Translations under genes and position numbers: made by a program
Notes under the pieces: model-generated
Databases searched by the model: none
Told to the model about the DNA's origin: nothing
The model's input: the letters and a program-made list of their open reading frames with translations, nothing else
Source: Streptomyces sp. MJM8645
GTDB lineage: Bacteria > Actinomycetota > Actinomycetes > Streptomycetales > Streptomycetaceae
Length of the DNA stretch: 64,000 nucleotides
Assembly: GCF_001625365.1 (NCBI RefSeq)
Contig: NZ_LJJF01000001.1
Location: 2,232,001 to 2,296,000 of the forward strand
Reading direction: 5' to 3'
In this document: positions 44,516-53,640 of the stretch, one piece after another
Position numbering within the stretch: the stretch's first letter is position 1
How the letters are laid out: every line of letters begins with the position of its first letter

Positions 44516-45925
44516 ATGAGAACCAGCAGGTTGGACTTGATCAAGCGGATCGGGAAGGTGAAGCCTGCCCGTAGGCGGACTGGTCAAGCTCTGCATCGGC
44601 CCATTCTCTTGCTGTGGGCTATTTCCCAAGCTGTGCACGGGCAGCCCCGTGAGCAACCATGGTCCGCAGTGAAGTCCGCCGTTGCACCGCTCCTAACCGC
44701 GTTCGCAGATGCGCCAGACGGAGAACGGGCCGTGGTGTACCCCTTCTGGGCACTGCAAAGAAATGGTCTTTGGCAGGTGGCGGAAGCTGCCGAACTCCCA
44801 CTAACGAGTGACCGGCGCCGCCCCAAGACTTCCGCCCTTGACGCGGCAAACCCCCTTGCCGGACTGTCTGAGGAGGACTACGACCAACTGGTCGAGGATC
44901 CGGAGCTGGCTGCATGGGCCATCGCCACGTTGCTACTTCGCTTCTTTACGCCGGCACCAGCCGGCCTGTTGGAAGCTCTCTCACTCACGGAGTTGATGGA
45001 AGGGCGCATCGACTCGTCTCTCCACCCGACCGCGGGTGAGCCGCATTCGAACCGAGACGTCATCGCAGACGCCTACGGCGGCAACCGCGTCCTCGGTATC
45101 ACCCCGCTCGCTGATGGCGTCCTCACCGTTTACTCGGACGACAAGGGGCCCTACGCGGACCAGCGAATCCCTGGGATGGACTGGATCGCCTACACCGGCG
45201 ACGGCTTGTCGGGCGATCAAATGCTTGCTGGCGGAAATAGATCCATGGCTGAATATCAGGATCAGCAAACGGCGTTGCGTTATTGGCACAAGCCGCACCG
45301 CGGACACTGGACCTTTGAAACCTGGGCGGTGATCGTCCAGCGGCGGCTGCGGTGGGGTCGCGGACAGGATGGCGAACCTCGCCGGGAGTTCGTGTGGGTT
45401 CTTGCCCCCGTCCCGTCGCCTCTGCGTGAAACGTGGACTGCGGAGGTCGTCGACGCTCTCAACGAGGATGACGGGTGGCTTCATGACGATTCCCTTGACG
45501 TACCCGCTGTGTCCGCGGCCCCGGATCGAGAAGAAAGCCCGACCGAGAGCCGTAACAGGTACCGAAAGCTGAATGAGGCGGCCCATCGAACCACCGCTAG
45601 CCGATCCCGCCGGTCGAAGCTCACACAGGTCGAGCGCTACCTTCGCTCACCGGCCGCCCGGCAGGCCGTAATCCTTCGCAGCGACGGTCAGTGCGAAAAC
45701 CCCGCATGTCTCGGGCACCCGTCAGAACTCACAGACGCTGGCTTGCCCATACTGGAGGTCGACCACGTCAATGACCTCGGGCGTGGCGGCCAAGACACTC
45801 CAGAGACGATGATCGCGCTGTGTCCGAACTGCCATGCACTCAAGACACGCGGGTCCAACCGGCACAGCCTCCGAAAAGAGCTCCTTGTGGTGGCAGGCTC
45901 CCGGCACCAGGCGTTTCTTGAGTGA
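44516..45925 (+). CDS. ScoMcrA-like modification-dependent HNH restriction endonuclease
   Basis: The 469-residue protein has three parts. Residues about 10-150 resemble the sulfur-binding domain of ScoMcrA/phosphorothioate readers (HRPILLLWAISQ, then VVYPFWALQRNGLW). Residues about 180-320 look like an SRA/YDG base-flipping domain (WIAYTGDGLSGDQMLAGGNRSM, then FVWVLAPVPS). The C terminus is a Zn HNH nuclease: CENPACLGH, LEVDHV and CPNCH (about 395-445). Type IV enzymes of this kind cut DNA carrying phosphorothioate or cytosine modification, restricting phages or foreign DNA. GAGAGG five bases before ATG 44516 fixes the start. Confidence 0.85.
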   Translation: MRTSRLDLIKRIGKVKPARRRTGQALHRPILLLWAISQAVHGQPREQPWSAVKSAVAPLLTAFADAPDGERAVVYPFWALQRNGLWQVAEAAELPLTSDRRRPKTSALDAANPLAGLSEEDYDQLVEDPELAAWAIATLLLRFFTPAPAGLLEALSLTELMEGRIDSSLHPTAGEPHSNRDVIADAYGGNRVLGITPLADGVLTVYSDDKGPYADQRIPGMDWIAYTGDGLSGDQMLAGGNRSMAEYQDQQTALRYWHKPHRGHWTFETWAVIVQRRLRWGRGQDGEPRREFVWVLAPVPSPLRETWTAEVVDALNEDDGWLHDDSLDVPAVSAAPDREESPTESRNRYRKLNEAAHRTTASRSRRSKLTQVERYLRSPAARQAVILRSDGQCENPACLGHPSELTDAGLPILEVDHVNDLGRGGQDTPETMIALCPNCHALKTRGSNRHSLRKELLVVAGSRHQAFLE

Positions 45926-45959
45926 CCTAAGAACTTCACCGGCGTAGCGAACATGCCGC

Positions 45960-46235
45960 GTTTGAACGTCTGTAGGTGACGAGGGTGGCGTCGATGTCCA
46001 GGACCAGTCCGGGCAGTTCACGTCCGCCCGCCTTCGGGGCCGGGATGCCATGGCCGGTCTCGTCGGCCTGCAGCCGGGCGACCTCCCGGGCAGCGCACCG
46101 AGTGCCGGCGGGTCGATGTCGGCCAGCAATCACCGGGTGGTCGGAGCAGAGGGGACCGGGCCGAAGACGTCGGGCTGGTCGAGTAGGAGGGCCAGGTCGG
46201 CGATCGCCTCGCCGCCGTCGGCGAGCGCGGGGTGG
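45960..46235 (-). mobile_element. IS1380-family transposase remnant
   Basis: On the minus strand, ALADGGEAIADLALLLDQPD then VFGPVPS are typical of the IS1380 transposase N-terminal region, and in a different frame LVLDIDATLVT is the conserved DDE strand. Stops and frameshifts separate the pieces and neither terminus is visible. It is a decayed fragment of one insertion sequence. Confidence 0.75.
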
Positions 46236-46299
46236 TCAGCCGATTGCTGGCCGATCTCGCCGAGGCCACCGGCCCCGCACACGCCTTCGTCGACGCAGC

Positions 46300-46951
46300 G
46301 CCGCCACCGCGAAGGAGTCGCGCCGGGTGCTCCGCTCGGCGCTGAGCGCCGCGTGGCAGGACGAGCTGATCGTGCGGAACGTCTCGACGCTCGTCCCGCC
46401 GCCCCGGGGGACGAGCCGTGAGATCAAGCCGTGGACGCTCGACCAGACGCTCACCTTCCTCTCGGCCGCCCGCACCGATCCGCTCTGCGCCGCCTTCGTG
46501 TTGGCCATCGCGCTCGGCATGCGGCGCGGGGAGATCGTCGCTCTACGTTGGTCGTGGGTGAATCTGGAGAACCGCGTTCTGTGGGTGGGCCGCCAGCTCC
46601 AGCGGGTCGGCGGCAAGCTGTACGAGGACACCACCAAGAGCAGTAAGCGCCGACCCGTCCCGCTCCCCCGAATCTGCGCGTCGGCCTTGCGCTGGCACCG
46701 GATGCGGCAGGACGAGGCCCGGCGCGCGGCCGACCGGGTACGTCTTCACCACCCGCACCAGCCGGCCGATCGAGCCGACCAACCTATACCGCTCATTCGT
46801 CCGGGTGTCCAAGGCCGCCGAGGTCCCGGCCATCCGGCTGCACAACACCCGGCACGGGTGCGCGACGCTGCTCGTCGCCTGCGGGGTACCGCCGCGGGTG
46901 GTGATGGAGATCCTCGGCAACATGGACCGGCTGCTCAAGCGGCGCCACTGA
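46300..46951 (+). pseudogene. Tyrosine site-specific integrase, frameshifted and truncated
   Basis: Core segment RRVLRSALSAAWQDELIVRN then LALGMRRGE-like AIALGMRRGEIVALRW supplies the catalytic Arg of box I. A frameshift near 46735 moves to GYVFTTRTSRPIEPTNL, and HNTRHGCATLL gives the box II His-x-x-Arg. After ILGNMDRLL the frame ends before the active Tyr. The N-terminal arm-binding part is lost. The gene is a dead relative of actinobacterial AICE/phage integrases and ends 59 bases from the tRNA-Val 3' end. Confidence 0.85.
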
Positions 46952-46968
46952 TGTCAGTCTGAGATGTC

Positions 46969-47002
46969 AAATGCCCCGGATCATGATCGGTCCGGGGCAT
47001 TT
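46969..47002 (-). terminator. Terminator of the tRNA-Val transcript
   Basis: AAATGCCCCGGA (46969-46980) pairs perfectly with TCCGGGGCATTT (46991-47002), giving a T-ended stem 8 bases past the tRNA 3' end on the minus strand; it also follows the integrase remnant. Confidence 0.8.
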
Positions 47003-47009
47003 GGGCTGG

Positions 47010-47081
47010 TGGGCGCGGACGGTTTCGAACCGCCGACATCTGCTTTGTAAGAGCAGCGCTCTACCACTGAGCTACGCGCCC
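47010..47081 (-). tRNA. tRNA-Val (anticodon TAC)
   Basis: The 72-base gene folds into a full cloverleaf: acceptor GGGCGCG/CGCGCCC, D arm AGCTCAGTGGTAGAGC, anticodon stem CTGCT/AGCAG with loop CTTACAA (TAC, reading GUA), and T arm with GGTTCGAAACC. No CCA is encoded. An integrase remnant ending beside its 3' end suggests it was an attachment site. Confidence 0.95.
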
Positions 47082-47243
47082 CCTGTCGTGGCCCGGTGGG
47101 GGCACGACGACTGCCTAGGGTACCTGGTCCCGGGGGGTGCTGTGGTGCGGGTGGTCGGGGAGTGGGACGGGTGGGGGTGCCGGTGGGGTGGGGTGATCGG
47201 GAAGAATGGGGGTGGATCAGCGGGTCGGAGCAGGGAGCGCGCA

Positions 47244-48611
47244 GTGACGGTGGCCGGCGGGAGCGGGCGGGGGTGGCGTCGGGCGGGGAGTGCGCTGGCC
47301 GACGCACTGGTGGTGCCGGTGGTGCTGGCGGGTGCGCTGGGTGCGCTGGGGCTGGCCTCGGCCGGGACGGGCGGCTGGTGGGGTCGGCGCGGCGGGGAGG
47401 GTGTGCGGGCGGACGCCAAGGCGGCCCGGGACGCCGCGCAGGAGGCGTTCTACGAGCTGGACTCGACGCAGCGCGAGGTGCAGTTGGCGGTGGAGACCGT
47501 CCGGGCGGCCGAGGACGAGGCGACGGCCCGCCGGGCGCTGGCGGACCTGGCGGGGATCACCGGCCGGGTGGACCAGGTCACCGTGAACTACCTGGGCGCG
47601 CTGGACGCGTACAACCTGGACGACGAGGCGTTGGACGCCGGCGCCGCGGCGCGGGCCCGGCGCCAGCTGGAGGACGTGAAGGGGCAGCTCGGCTCGGCCC
47701 GGGCGGAGCTGAACGACTTCCTCCAGCGGCTGCAGCCGGCCCTCCAGCGCGCCGAGCAGCAGCTGATGCGGGTCACCCCGGCGGTGGAGCAGGCGAAGCG
47801 CGCGCTGCTCCAGGCGAGCAACGCGCTGGACGCGGTGCGCGGCGCCGGGCTGCGGGCGGACGACCTGGCGGCCCGGCTGGCCGAACTGGCGCCGGAGCTC
47901 GGGCTGCTGAACGAGGGGCCGGCCCGGCACGGGGTGGCGCCGACGCTGCGGCGCGCGGACGACGTGCGGCAGCGCGCCGAGGCGATCGCGACCGACGCCG
48001 GTCAACTGCCGGAGCGGGCACGGGAGATCGACCGGCGGGTGGCGAGCCTGCGGACCCGGATCCAGGCGCTGGAGACCAAGGCGGAGACGGTCGAGCCGGC
48101 GCTGAGCGAACTGCGCCGCCGGTTCAGCTCGGCCTGCTGGCAGGACCTCCAGCGGGTGTCGGAGCAGGTCGCGGAGACCGGGCGGGCGGCGGAGCGCAAG
48201 CTCGCCGAGGCCGCCCGGGCCCGGGACGAGCAGCGCTGGGCGGACGCGACGGGCGCGATCGGTACGGTGCGCGCGCTGCTGGACACCGCGGACGGGTCGG
48301 TGGTCGCGGTGAACGAGCGGCTGCGGCAGCTGAACGAGGTGCAGCACGACCCACACCGGGAGGTGGAGCGGGCCCGGTTCGCCCTGCGCGACGCGCAGCG
48401 GCTGGCGATGACGGGCCGCAGCGCGCCGGACCCGCGGCACGCCGCCCCGCTGGACGAGGCGGTGGCGCGGCTGGACCGGGCCGTGGCCACCCTGGAGGCG
48501 GCCGGCCGGCACCCCGACTACTGGCACTTCCTGACCGAGCTGGCGGGCGTGCGGGAGACGGCGGCGCAGGTGATCGGGCTGATCCGCGGCGATCTGGGCG
48601 GGCACCGGTAG
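47244..48611 (+). CDS. Membrane-anchored coiled-coil protein
   Basis: The 455-residue protein has one N-terminal hydrophobic segment (DALVVPVVLAGALGALGLAS, about 20-39). The rest is almost all alpha-helical, rich in Ala/Glu/Arg/Leu heptads, and predicted to form long coiled coils. No enzyme motif is seen. It may be a structural or scaffold protein at the membrane; homologues in Streptomyces are uncharacterised. GTG 47244 has AGGGAG seven bases upstream. Confidence 0.75.
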   Translation: MTVAGGSGRGWRRAGSALADALVVPVVLAGALGALGLASAGTGGWWGRRGGEGVRADAKAARDAAQEAFYELDSTQREVQLAVETVRAAEDEATARRALADLAGITGRVDQVTVNYLGALDAYNLDDEALDAGAAARARRQLEDVKGQLGSARAELNDFLQRLQPALQRAEQQLMRVTPAVEQAKRALLQASNALDAVRGAGLRADDLAARLAELAPELGLLNEGPARHGVAPTLRRADDVRQRAEAIATDAGQLPERAREIDRRVASLRTRIQALETKAETVEPALSELRRRFSSACWQDLQRVSEQVAETGRAAERKLAEAARARDEQRWADATGAIGTVRALLDTADGSVVAVNERLRQLNEVQHDPHREVERARFALRDAQRLAMTGRSAPDPRHAAPLDEAVARLDRAVATLEAAGRHPDYWHFLTELAGVRETAAQVIGLIRGDLGGHR

Positions 48612-48733
48612 CACCGGCCGAGCAGGAAACGGGCAGCGCCCACCGGTAGGGCCCGCCGGTAGGACCCACCAGCAGGACGCCAACAGGGCACCGACAGGAC
48701 GTCGGCAGGGCTCCGCCTGGGTACCCTGCCGGT

Positions 48734-48964
48734 ATGCCACGCTACGACTTCCGCTGCCGCTCCTGCGGCGCCACCTTCGAACTCCGCCGCCCGATGGCGC
48801 AGGCCGGCGCCCCCGCCGTCTGCCCGCAGGGCCACGAGGACACCGTGAAGCTGCTGTCCGCCGTCGCCGTCACCGGCTCCGCTTCGGGCGGCGCCCCGCG
48901 CCAGGCCCCCTCCGGCAACGGTGGTGGCGGAGGGGGCTGTTGCGGCGGCGGCTGCTGCGGCTGA
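48734..48964 (+). CDS. FmdB-family zinc-ribbon protein
   Basis: The 76-residue protein begins MPRYDFRCRSCGATFE, the FmdB/CxxC regulatory signature, with a further Cys at 30; its C terminus is Gly/Cys-rich (GGGGGGCCGGGCCG). FmdB-type proteins are proposed regulators or metal-binding factors. TACCCT lies eight bases before the ATG, and no Shine-Dalgarno sequence is present, suggesting a leaderless message. It converges on the ter-module HAD gene. Confidence 0.85.
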   Translation: MPRYDFRCRSCGATFELRRPMAQAGAPAVCPQGHEDTVKLLSAVAVTGSASGGAPRQAPSGNGGGGGGCCGGGCCG

Positions 48965-48980
48965 CCGCTGCCGCTTCCGC

Positions 48981-49838
48981 TCAGGAGGCGACGGGCGCGC
49001 CGGGCACGCCGGACGCGGCGGCCACCCGGGCGAGGAAGCGCCGGACGATCTCCTCCCCCGCCGCCACCCCCACCTCGTCGAGGGCGGTGACGCCGGGGGC
49101 GGTCCAGCCGCCGTCGGCGAGTTCGCCGTGCCCGGGCCGCCAGGCGGCGTCGGCGGCGAGCAGCAGGTCGGCGTCGAGCAGTGAGTCGCCGGCCGCGAGC
49201 ACGGTGGTCGCGCCGGTGCGCCGGACGGCTTCGGCGAGGGCGGCGCTCTTGCTGAGCGGCGCGGGGACGGCGTAGACCTTGCGGCCCTGGAGCGAGACCG
49301 TCCAGCCGCGTTCGGCGCACCAGCCGGTCAGCTCGTCGAGCCAGCCGCCGGGCAGTGCGGCGCGCTCGACGACGAGGTAGGCGAACAGCCCGTCGGCGAC
49401 GCGGCGCTTGTGCGTCCACTCCGGGTCGGCGCTCAGGGCGAGCTGCCGGACGACCTCCTCCAGCGGGGCAGCGCCGGAGGCGAGCCGCGCGGTGATCTCG
49501 GTGTGCCAGTCCTGGTCGGGCACGCCGTCGACGAGCAGGTGCCCGCCGTTGCCGCAGATCGCGTACGCGGGGACCCAACCGGGCGTCGGGCCGGGCAGGT
49601 TGATCCGCTCGTACTGGGCGAGGGTGCGGGTGGTGGCGGGGACGAACCAGGCCTGCCGGACGAGTTCGACGAGCAGCGCGGCGGCCTGTTCGGTCATGAA
49701 CGAGAGCGCCTTGCCGTCGTGCACCTCGACGGAGAGCAGCCGGGGCGCGAGCCGGTCGGGGACGTCCAGGGCGAGGGCCCGGTTGGAGTAGACGAGCGTC
49801 CGGTCGAGGTCGCTGGCGACGAGGACATCGGCGTTCAT
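48981..49838 (-). CDS. HAD-superfamily hydrolase of the ter biosynthetic module
   Basis: The 285-residue protein has HAD motif I SDLDRTLV (residues 9-16) and a late motif GDSLLDADLLLAAD (motif IV), so it is a Mg2+-dependent phosphatase of the sucrose/mannosyl-phosphatase-like type. Its ATG overlaps the stop of the upstream phosphoribosyltransferase fusion (ATGA), so the two are coupled. HAD enzymes of this kind recur with TerD, CitE-like and PRTase genes in the tellurium/stress (ter) loci described by Anantharaman, Iyer and Aravind. Substrate unknown, probably a nucleoside- or sugar-phosphate-like intermediate. Confidence 0.85.
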   Translation of the reverse strand: MNADVLVASDLDRTLVYSNRALALDVPDRLAPRLLSVEVHDGKALSFMTEQAAALLVELVRQAWFVPATTRTLAQYERINLPGPTPGWVPAYAICGNGGHLLVDGVPDQDWHTEITARLASGAAPLEEVVRQLALSADPEWTHKRRVADGLFAYLVVERAALPGGWLDELTGWCAERGWTVSLQGRKVYAVPAPLSKSAALAEAVRRTGATTVLAAGDSLLDADLLLAADAAWRPGHGELADGGWTAPGVTALDEVGVAAGEEIVRRFLARVAAASGVPGAPVAS

Positions 49839-52312
49839 CAGGACTCCTTCACCACAACGGTCCTACCGGAGGCCCCGGTCGCTCCCCGACTGTAGCGGGG
49901 GTGGATGAGGCCGACGCAGGAGTACGGCAGGCCGTCCACCTCCTCGACCTCGACGCCGCGCTGGGCGGCGAGCAGCCGGACGTGGTCGAGGTCGGCACCG
50001 GCGCCGCGCCGGGCGAGGACCCGCCAGGGGACGCGGCGCAGCAGCACCCGGGTGGTCTCGCCGACGCCGGGCTTGACCAGGTTGACGCTGTCGATGCCGT
50101 ACTCGGTGCTGATCCGTTCGACGGCGGCCCAGCCGGCCCAGTCGGGCGTGCGGTCCGGGGCGGTGGACAGCCGGTCGGCGGCGGCGACGGCCTCCGGGCG
50201 GACGGCGTCGAAGTGGTCGGCCACGGTGTCGAGGAAGGCGGCGGAGACGTCCGCGCCGGCCAGTTCGGCGTAGTGCTTGGCGCCGTGGAAGTCGTCCGGG
50301 CCGATCAGACCGGGCCGCAGCACGGTGCGCGAGACCAGGCCGGAGACGGTGGAGTTGAGGCAGGCGGAGGGGATCAGGAAGTCGTCCCGGGTGCCGTAGG
50401 TGCGCGCGCAGCGGCCGGGGTCGGCGAGGACGGCGAGGTCCGGGTCGAAGCCGGTGCCGGCCAGGGCCTCGGCGAGTTCGCGGGTGATCGCGCCCTTGCC
50501 GGTCCAGCCGTCGACGAACACGACGTCGCCGGCGCGGTGGTGGGCGGCCAGGTAGCGCAGGGCGACCGGGTCGATGCCGCGGCCGCGGACGATGGAGACG
50601 GCGTAGTGCGGGGTGTCGAGGCCGTGGGCGTGGGCGAGCCAGCGGCGGATCAGGATGCCGACGGGCGTGCCGGCCCGGGCCAGCGAGGCGAGCACCAGGC
50701 CGGGGCCGCGCTCGCGCAGCAGGGTCTCGGCGACGGTGCCGGCGGCGAGCGCGATGCGGCGGGCGGAGGCGCGCAGTGCCTGGTGGAACAGCTCCTGGTA
50801 CTCGGGGCTGGGCTGGTACTCGACCGGCAGCGACTCGGCGTAGTGCGCGCCGCCGTTCTGGACGGCCTCCTCGCGCTCCTCGGTGGGGGCTTCGAGCGGG
50901 ACGCCGGAGAGGTCCTTGAGCAGCCAGGCCACCTCGTCGGGCCGGTAGGAGGAGAACGCCGGGCCGTACAACGGGGACGGCAGTCGGGAAGGCCCGTGGG
51001 GCGGCCGATGGGACGGCTGGTGGGACGGCAGCCGGACCGGCCGGTGGGAGGGCAGCACCGCGAGCACCACCTGGTCGGTGACCTGCCGCAGCTGGCCGAG
51101 CAGGGCGCGCTCGCCCTCGCGCAGGGCGGGGGTGTCGGCGACGTCGTCGACCACCAGAACGACCGCGTCGAAGCGGCGGGCCGGGTCGCTGCCGGGGGCG
51201 ACGTTGTAGGCGTAGCGCTCGCGCGACGCGTCGTCCTGCGGGTCGTCGTGGGCGGGGAAGGCGAGGCGGGTGCGGATGGCGTAGCCGGGGTCGTCCACGG
51301 CGAGGACGGGCGAGCGGGTGGTGGTGGAGTAGCGGACGCGGTCGCCGCCCAGCCGGTCGGCGAGTGTGCCGGCCAGCCGCAGCGGGGCGTACATCAGCTC
51401 CTCGAAGCCGAGGACCAGCACGCGCCGCGCCGTGGCGGGCAGTGCGTCGGCCAGCTGTCCGGCCAGGCGGGGCAGGGCGGCGTCCAGTCGGGCGCGGTCG
51501 CGGGCGGTGAACCCGTGCCGACCGCCGTCGGGGAGCCCGGCGGGCCAGTCCAGGTCGACCCGGGCGAGCGGTGCGGGCGTTCCGGGGGGTGCGGCGGGGG
51601 CGGGGGCGGCCTCGGCTATCAGCCGCTCGGCGCGGTCCAGGACGTCGGCGGGCAGCTGGACGGCGCCGCTGGCGGTGGCCACCAGGTCGAGCCGGACGCC
51701 GAGTTCGGCGGCGGTGTCGGCGAGCCGGCGGCGGTCGGCGGTGGAGCGCAGGTCGACCAGGGCGACGACGACGTAGTGGTCGCGGGGGTGGCGGGCGTGC
51801 AGTTCACGGATGGTGTTGAGGACCGTGCGGCCGGTCGAGAACTCGTCGTCGACCAGCACCAACGGGCCGTCACCGGTGAGGAGTTCGGGATCGGCGGGGA
51901 GCAGCAGGTGCGAGGTGGCGTGCGAGTGCTCCTCCTCGAAGCCGCCGAGCGGGGGCACGCCGGGCACCGGGCGGCGGGTGGAGTGCAGGTACGGGGCGTC
52001 GAGGCCGTCGGCGACGCTGTGGCCGAGGCCGGTGGCCGTCTCCGCGTAGCCGAGGACGACGGCCCGCGCGGCGGCCTCGTCGCCGAGCAACTCGCGGACC
52101 TGCCGGCCGAGTTCGAGCCCGACGCCGTGGACGACCGCGGGCCGCTGCGGGACGTGCTTGCCGAGCACGGTGGAGACCAGCAGGTGGGCGCGCTTCGGGT
52201 TCTGGGAACGCAGGGCCAGGCCCACGAGTTCGGGGAGGCGGTCCGATCCGGTCAGGGCGATGCCGGCCCGGTCGGCGACCCAACGGCCGGTCCACGTCTG
52301 CTGTGCTGTCAC
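49838..52312 (-). CDS. Fused phosphoribosyltransferase-TRSP-StiP protein of the ter module
   Basis: The 824-residue protein joins two phosphoribosyltransferase-like units. The N-terminal unit has LVLVDDEFSTGRTVLNT (PRPP-binding loop, about 155-171) and the following Asp/Arg-rich RNA-type TRSP-like region. The C-terminal unit (about 520-824) matches StiP/PRTase_1: GLVLASLARAGTPVGILIRR and VFVDGWTGKGAITREL. In many genomes these parts are separate genes. PRTase/TRSP and StiP are marks of the ter-associated, probably nucleoside-like biosynthetic pathway. GTG 52312 has AGGA six bases upstream. A His/Ser/Pro-rich insert (SHRPVRLPSHQPSHRPPHG, about 420-440) separates the domains. Confidence 0.88.
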   Translation of the reverse strand: MTAQQTWTGRWVADRAGIALTGSDRLPELVGLALRSQNPKRAHLLVSTVLGKHVPQRPAVVHGVGLELGRQVRELLGDEAAARAVVLGYAETATGLGHSVADGLDAPYLHSTRRPVPGVPPLGGFEEEHSHATSHLLLPADPELLTGDGPLVLVDDEFSTGRTVLNTIRELHARHPRDHYVVVALVDLRSTADRRRLADTAAELGVRLDLVATASGAVQLPADVLDRAERLIAEAAPAPAAPPGTPAPLARVDLDWPAGLPDGGRHGFTARDRARLDAALPRLAGQLADALPATARRVLVLGFEELMYAPLRLAGTLADRLGGDRVRYSTTTRSPVLAVDDPGYAIRTRLAFPAHDDPQDDASRERYAYNVAPGSDPARRFDAVVLVVDDVADTPALREGERALLGQLRQVTDQVVLAVLPSHRPVRLPSHQPSHRPPHGPSRLPSPLYGPAFSSYRPDEVAWLLKDLSGVPLEAPTEEREEAVQNGGAHYAESLPVEYQPSPEYQELFHQALRASARRIALAAGTVAETLLRERGPGLVLASLARAGTPVGILIRRWLAHAHGLDTPHYAVSIVRGRGIDPVALRYLAAHHRAGDVVFVDGWTGKGAITRELAEALAGTGFDPDLAVLADPGRCARTYGTRDDFLIPSACLNSTVSGLVSRTVLRPGLIGPDDFHGAKHYAELAGADVSAAFLDTVADHFDAVRPEAVAAADRLSTAPDRTPDWAGWAAVERISTEYGIDSVNLVKPGVGETTRVLLRRVPWRVLARRGAGADLDHVRLLAAQRGVEVEEVDGLPYSCVGLIHPRYSRGATGASGRTVVVKES

Positions 52313-52325
52313 TGCTGGTCCTGCC

Positions 52326-52373
52326 TTCGCATGGTGCGGTGGTGCGGTCTTCGCATGGTGCGGTGGTGCGGTC
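52326..52373. repeat. Tandem 24-bp repeat upstream of the PRTase start
   Basis: Two exact copies (52326-52349, 52350-52373) containing TTCGCATGGTGCGGTGG lie between the CitE stop and the PRTase GTG. They preserve an open frame but precede the ribosome site. Confidence 0.8.
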
Positions 52374-52443
52374 TTCGGATCAGTCGGATAGGTCGGATCG
52401 GTCGGGCCGTTCAGGCCGGCTGCGGACAGCCCCCTCAGCCCCC

Positions 52444-53640
52444 TCACTCCCCGCACAGGCAGGCCGCGAGCAGTTCCGCGAAGCTCACGTCCTCCCGGGC
52501 CACCCCGAACACCTCCGCCCGCAGCAGCACCCGCTCCGCCCAGGCCCGGTGCGGCCGGGCCTCGTTCATCTTGTTGGTGTACGCCGAGCGCAGGACCCCG
52601 CCGCCGTCCTGCTCCTGCCGGAGGATGTCCCGGGCGTCGCAGTACTCCTCGTGCGTGACCACGGAGAGGGCGTGCACGGCGGGGACGTGGCTGGGGTGGA
52701 TGCAGGTCTTGCCGAGCAGGCCGTTGGCCCGGTCGAGCTCGACCTCCCGGATCAGCCCGTCCAGGTCGTGCTCGATGATCCGCCGGCGGACCTCCTCGCC
52801 GGAGGCCCGGGCCGTCCCGGGGGCCTCGGCGAACGGCGTGCGGCGCAGCTGCGGCTTGAACATCCGCTCCTGGACCGGGAAGTACTCCCAGACCGGACCG
52901 GTGACGGTGTACCCGGTGCCGTCCGCCCGGCCGAGCACGTTGACCACGTCGCCGATCACCGCCGAGACCAGGGCGACGTCGTACGCGGTGAGGTCGGGCG
53001 AGCGGCGCAGGCCGTACGCGGAGCAGAGGTCGGTCACGCCGAGGCGGACGGCGAGCACTCGCTCCCGGTGCCCGGCGAGCAGGTCGGCGATGCCGAAGAG
53101 CTGCTGGCGCCTGGTCTCCAGGTGGGCGAGTTCGGGTGACTCCAGGACGGGCATGGCGAACAGCCGGCGCCCGGTGGCGGCCTCGGCGGCGGCCAGGGCG
53201 GCCAGGTATGCGCCGCCGGTCTGCGTGGTGAACTTCGGCAGGACGAACCCGCTCAGCAGCTCGACGGCCGGCCCGAGCCGCTCGGCCAGGTCGAGGATCT
53301 GGGAGGCGGCTCGAACTCTGATGAAGAGCAGGGGGTGGCTTTGTGTGCAGCCGGTGAAATCCCTGACCAGGTCATTCAACTGCTCGATCAGGTTCCGCTC
53401 CCCCGCGTCCACCTCGTGGTCGGCGATCGCGTCCTCCAGGCAGAGCACCATCGACACCACGCCCCGAGCAGCCTGTTTGCGGATGTCGGCGGCCAGCGCG
53501 GGCCGGGTGGCGGGGCTGTAGAGGGTGCCGCCGAGGGCGGTGGCCAGCACCGCGGCCTCGCTCCGCGCGGTGAACGGCCGGGGCGGTTCGAGGAAGAGGC
53601 GACCGCGTACGTCGTCGGCGAGGTGGCCGAAATGGCGCAA
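52444..53640 (-). CDS. CitE/HpcH-HpaI-like lyase of the ter module
   Basis: The 398-residue protein resembles the C-C lyase family of CitE and HpcH/HpaI aldolases: MVLCLEDAI (acidic metal site), LFIRVRAASQI, FAMPVLESPELAHLE, and KTCIHPSHVPAV near the end. It should make or break a C-C bond of an acyl-type substrate with Mg2+. The TTG at 53640 has GAGGAG six bases before it and gives the family N terminus. It is the first gene of the CitE - PRTase/StiP - HAD operon. The usual ATP-grasp partner is not in this window. Confidence 0.87.
   Translation of the reverse strand: MRHFGHLADDVRGRLFLEPPRPFTARSEAAVLATALGGTLYSPATRPALAADIRKQAARGVVSMVLCLEDAIADHEVDAGERNLIEQLNDLVRDFTGCTQSHPLLFIRVRAASQILDLAERLGPAVELLSGFVLPKFTTQTGGAYLAALAAAEAATGRRLFAMPVLESPELAHLETRRQQLFGIADLLAGHRERVLAVRLGVTDLCSAYGLRRSPDLTAYDVALVSAVIGDVVNVLGRADGTGYTVTGPVWEYFPVQERMFKPQLRRTPFAEAPGTARASGEEVRRRIIEHDLDGLIREVELDRANGLLGKTCIHPSHVPAVHALSVVTHEEYCDARDILRQEQDGGGVLRSAYTNKMNEARPHRAWAERVLLRAEVFGVAREDVSFAELLAACLCGE

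Noticed and set aside
49901..53521. Very long plus-strand open frame opposite the PRTase and CitE genes
   Set aside because: It mirrors the high GC3 pattern of the minus-strand genes, is rich in Gly/Ala/Arg without domains and has no ribosome site. The minus-strand proteins have clear motifs.
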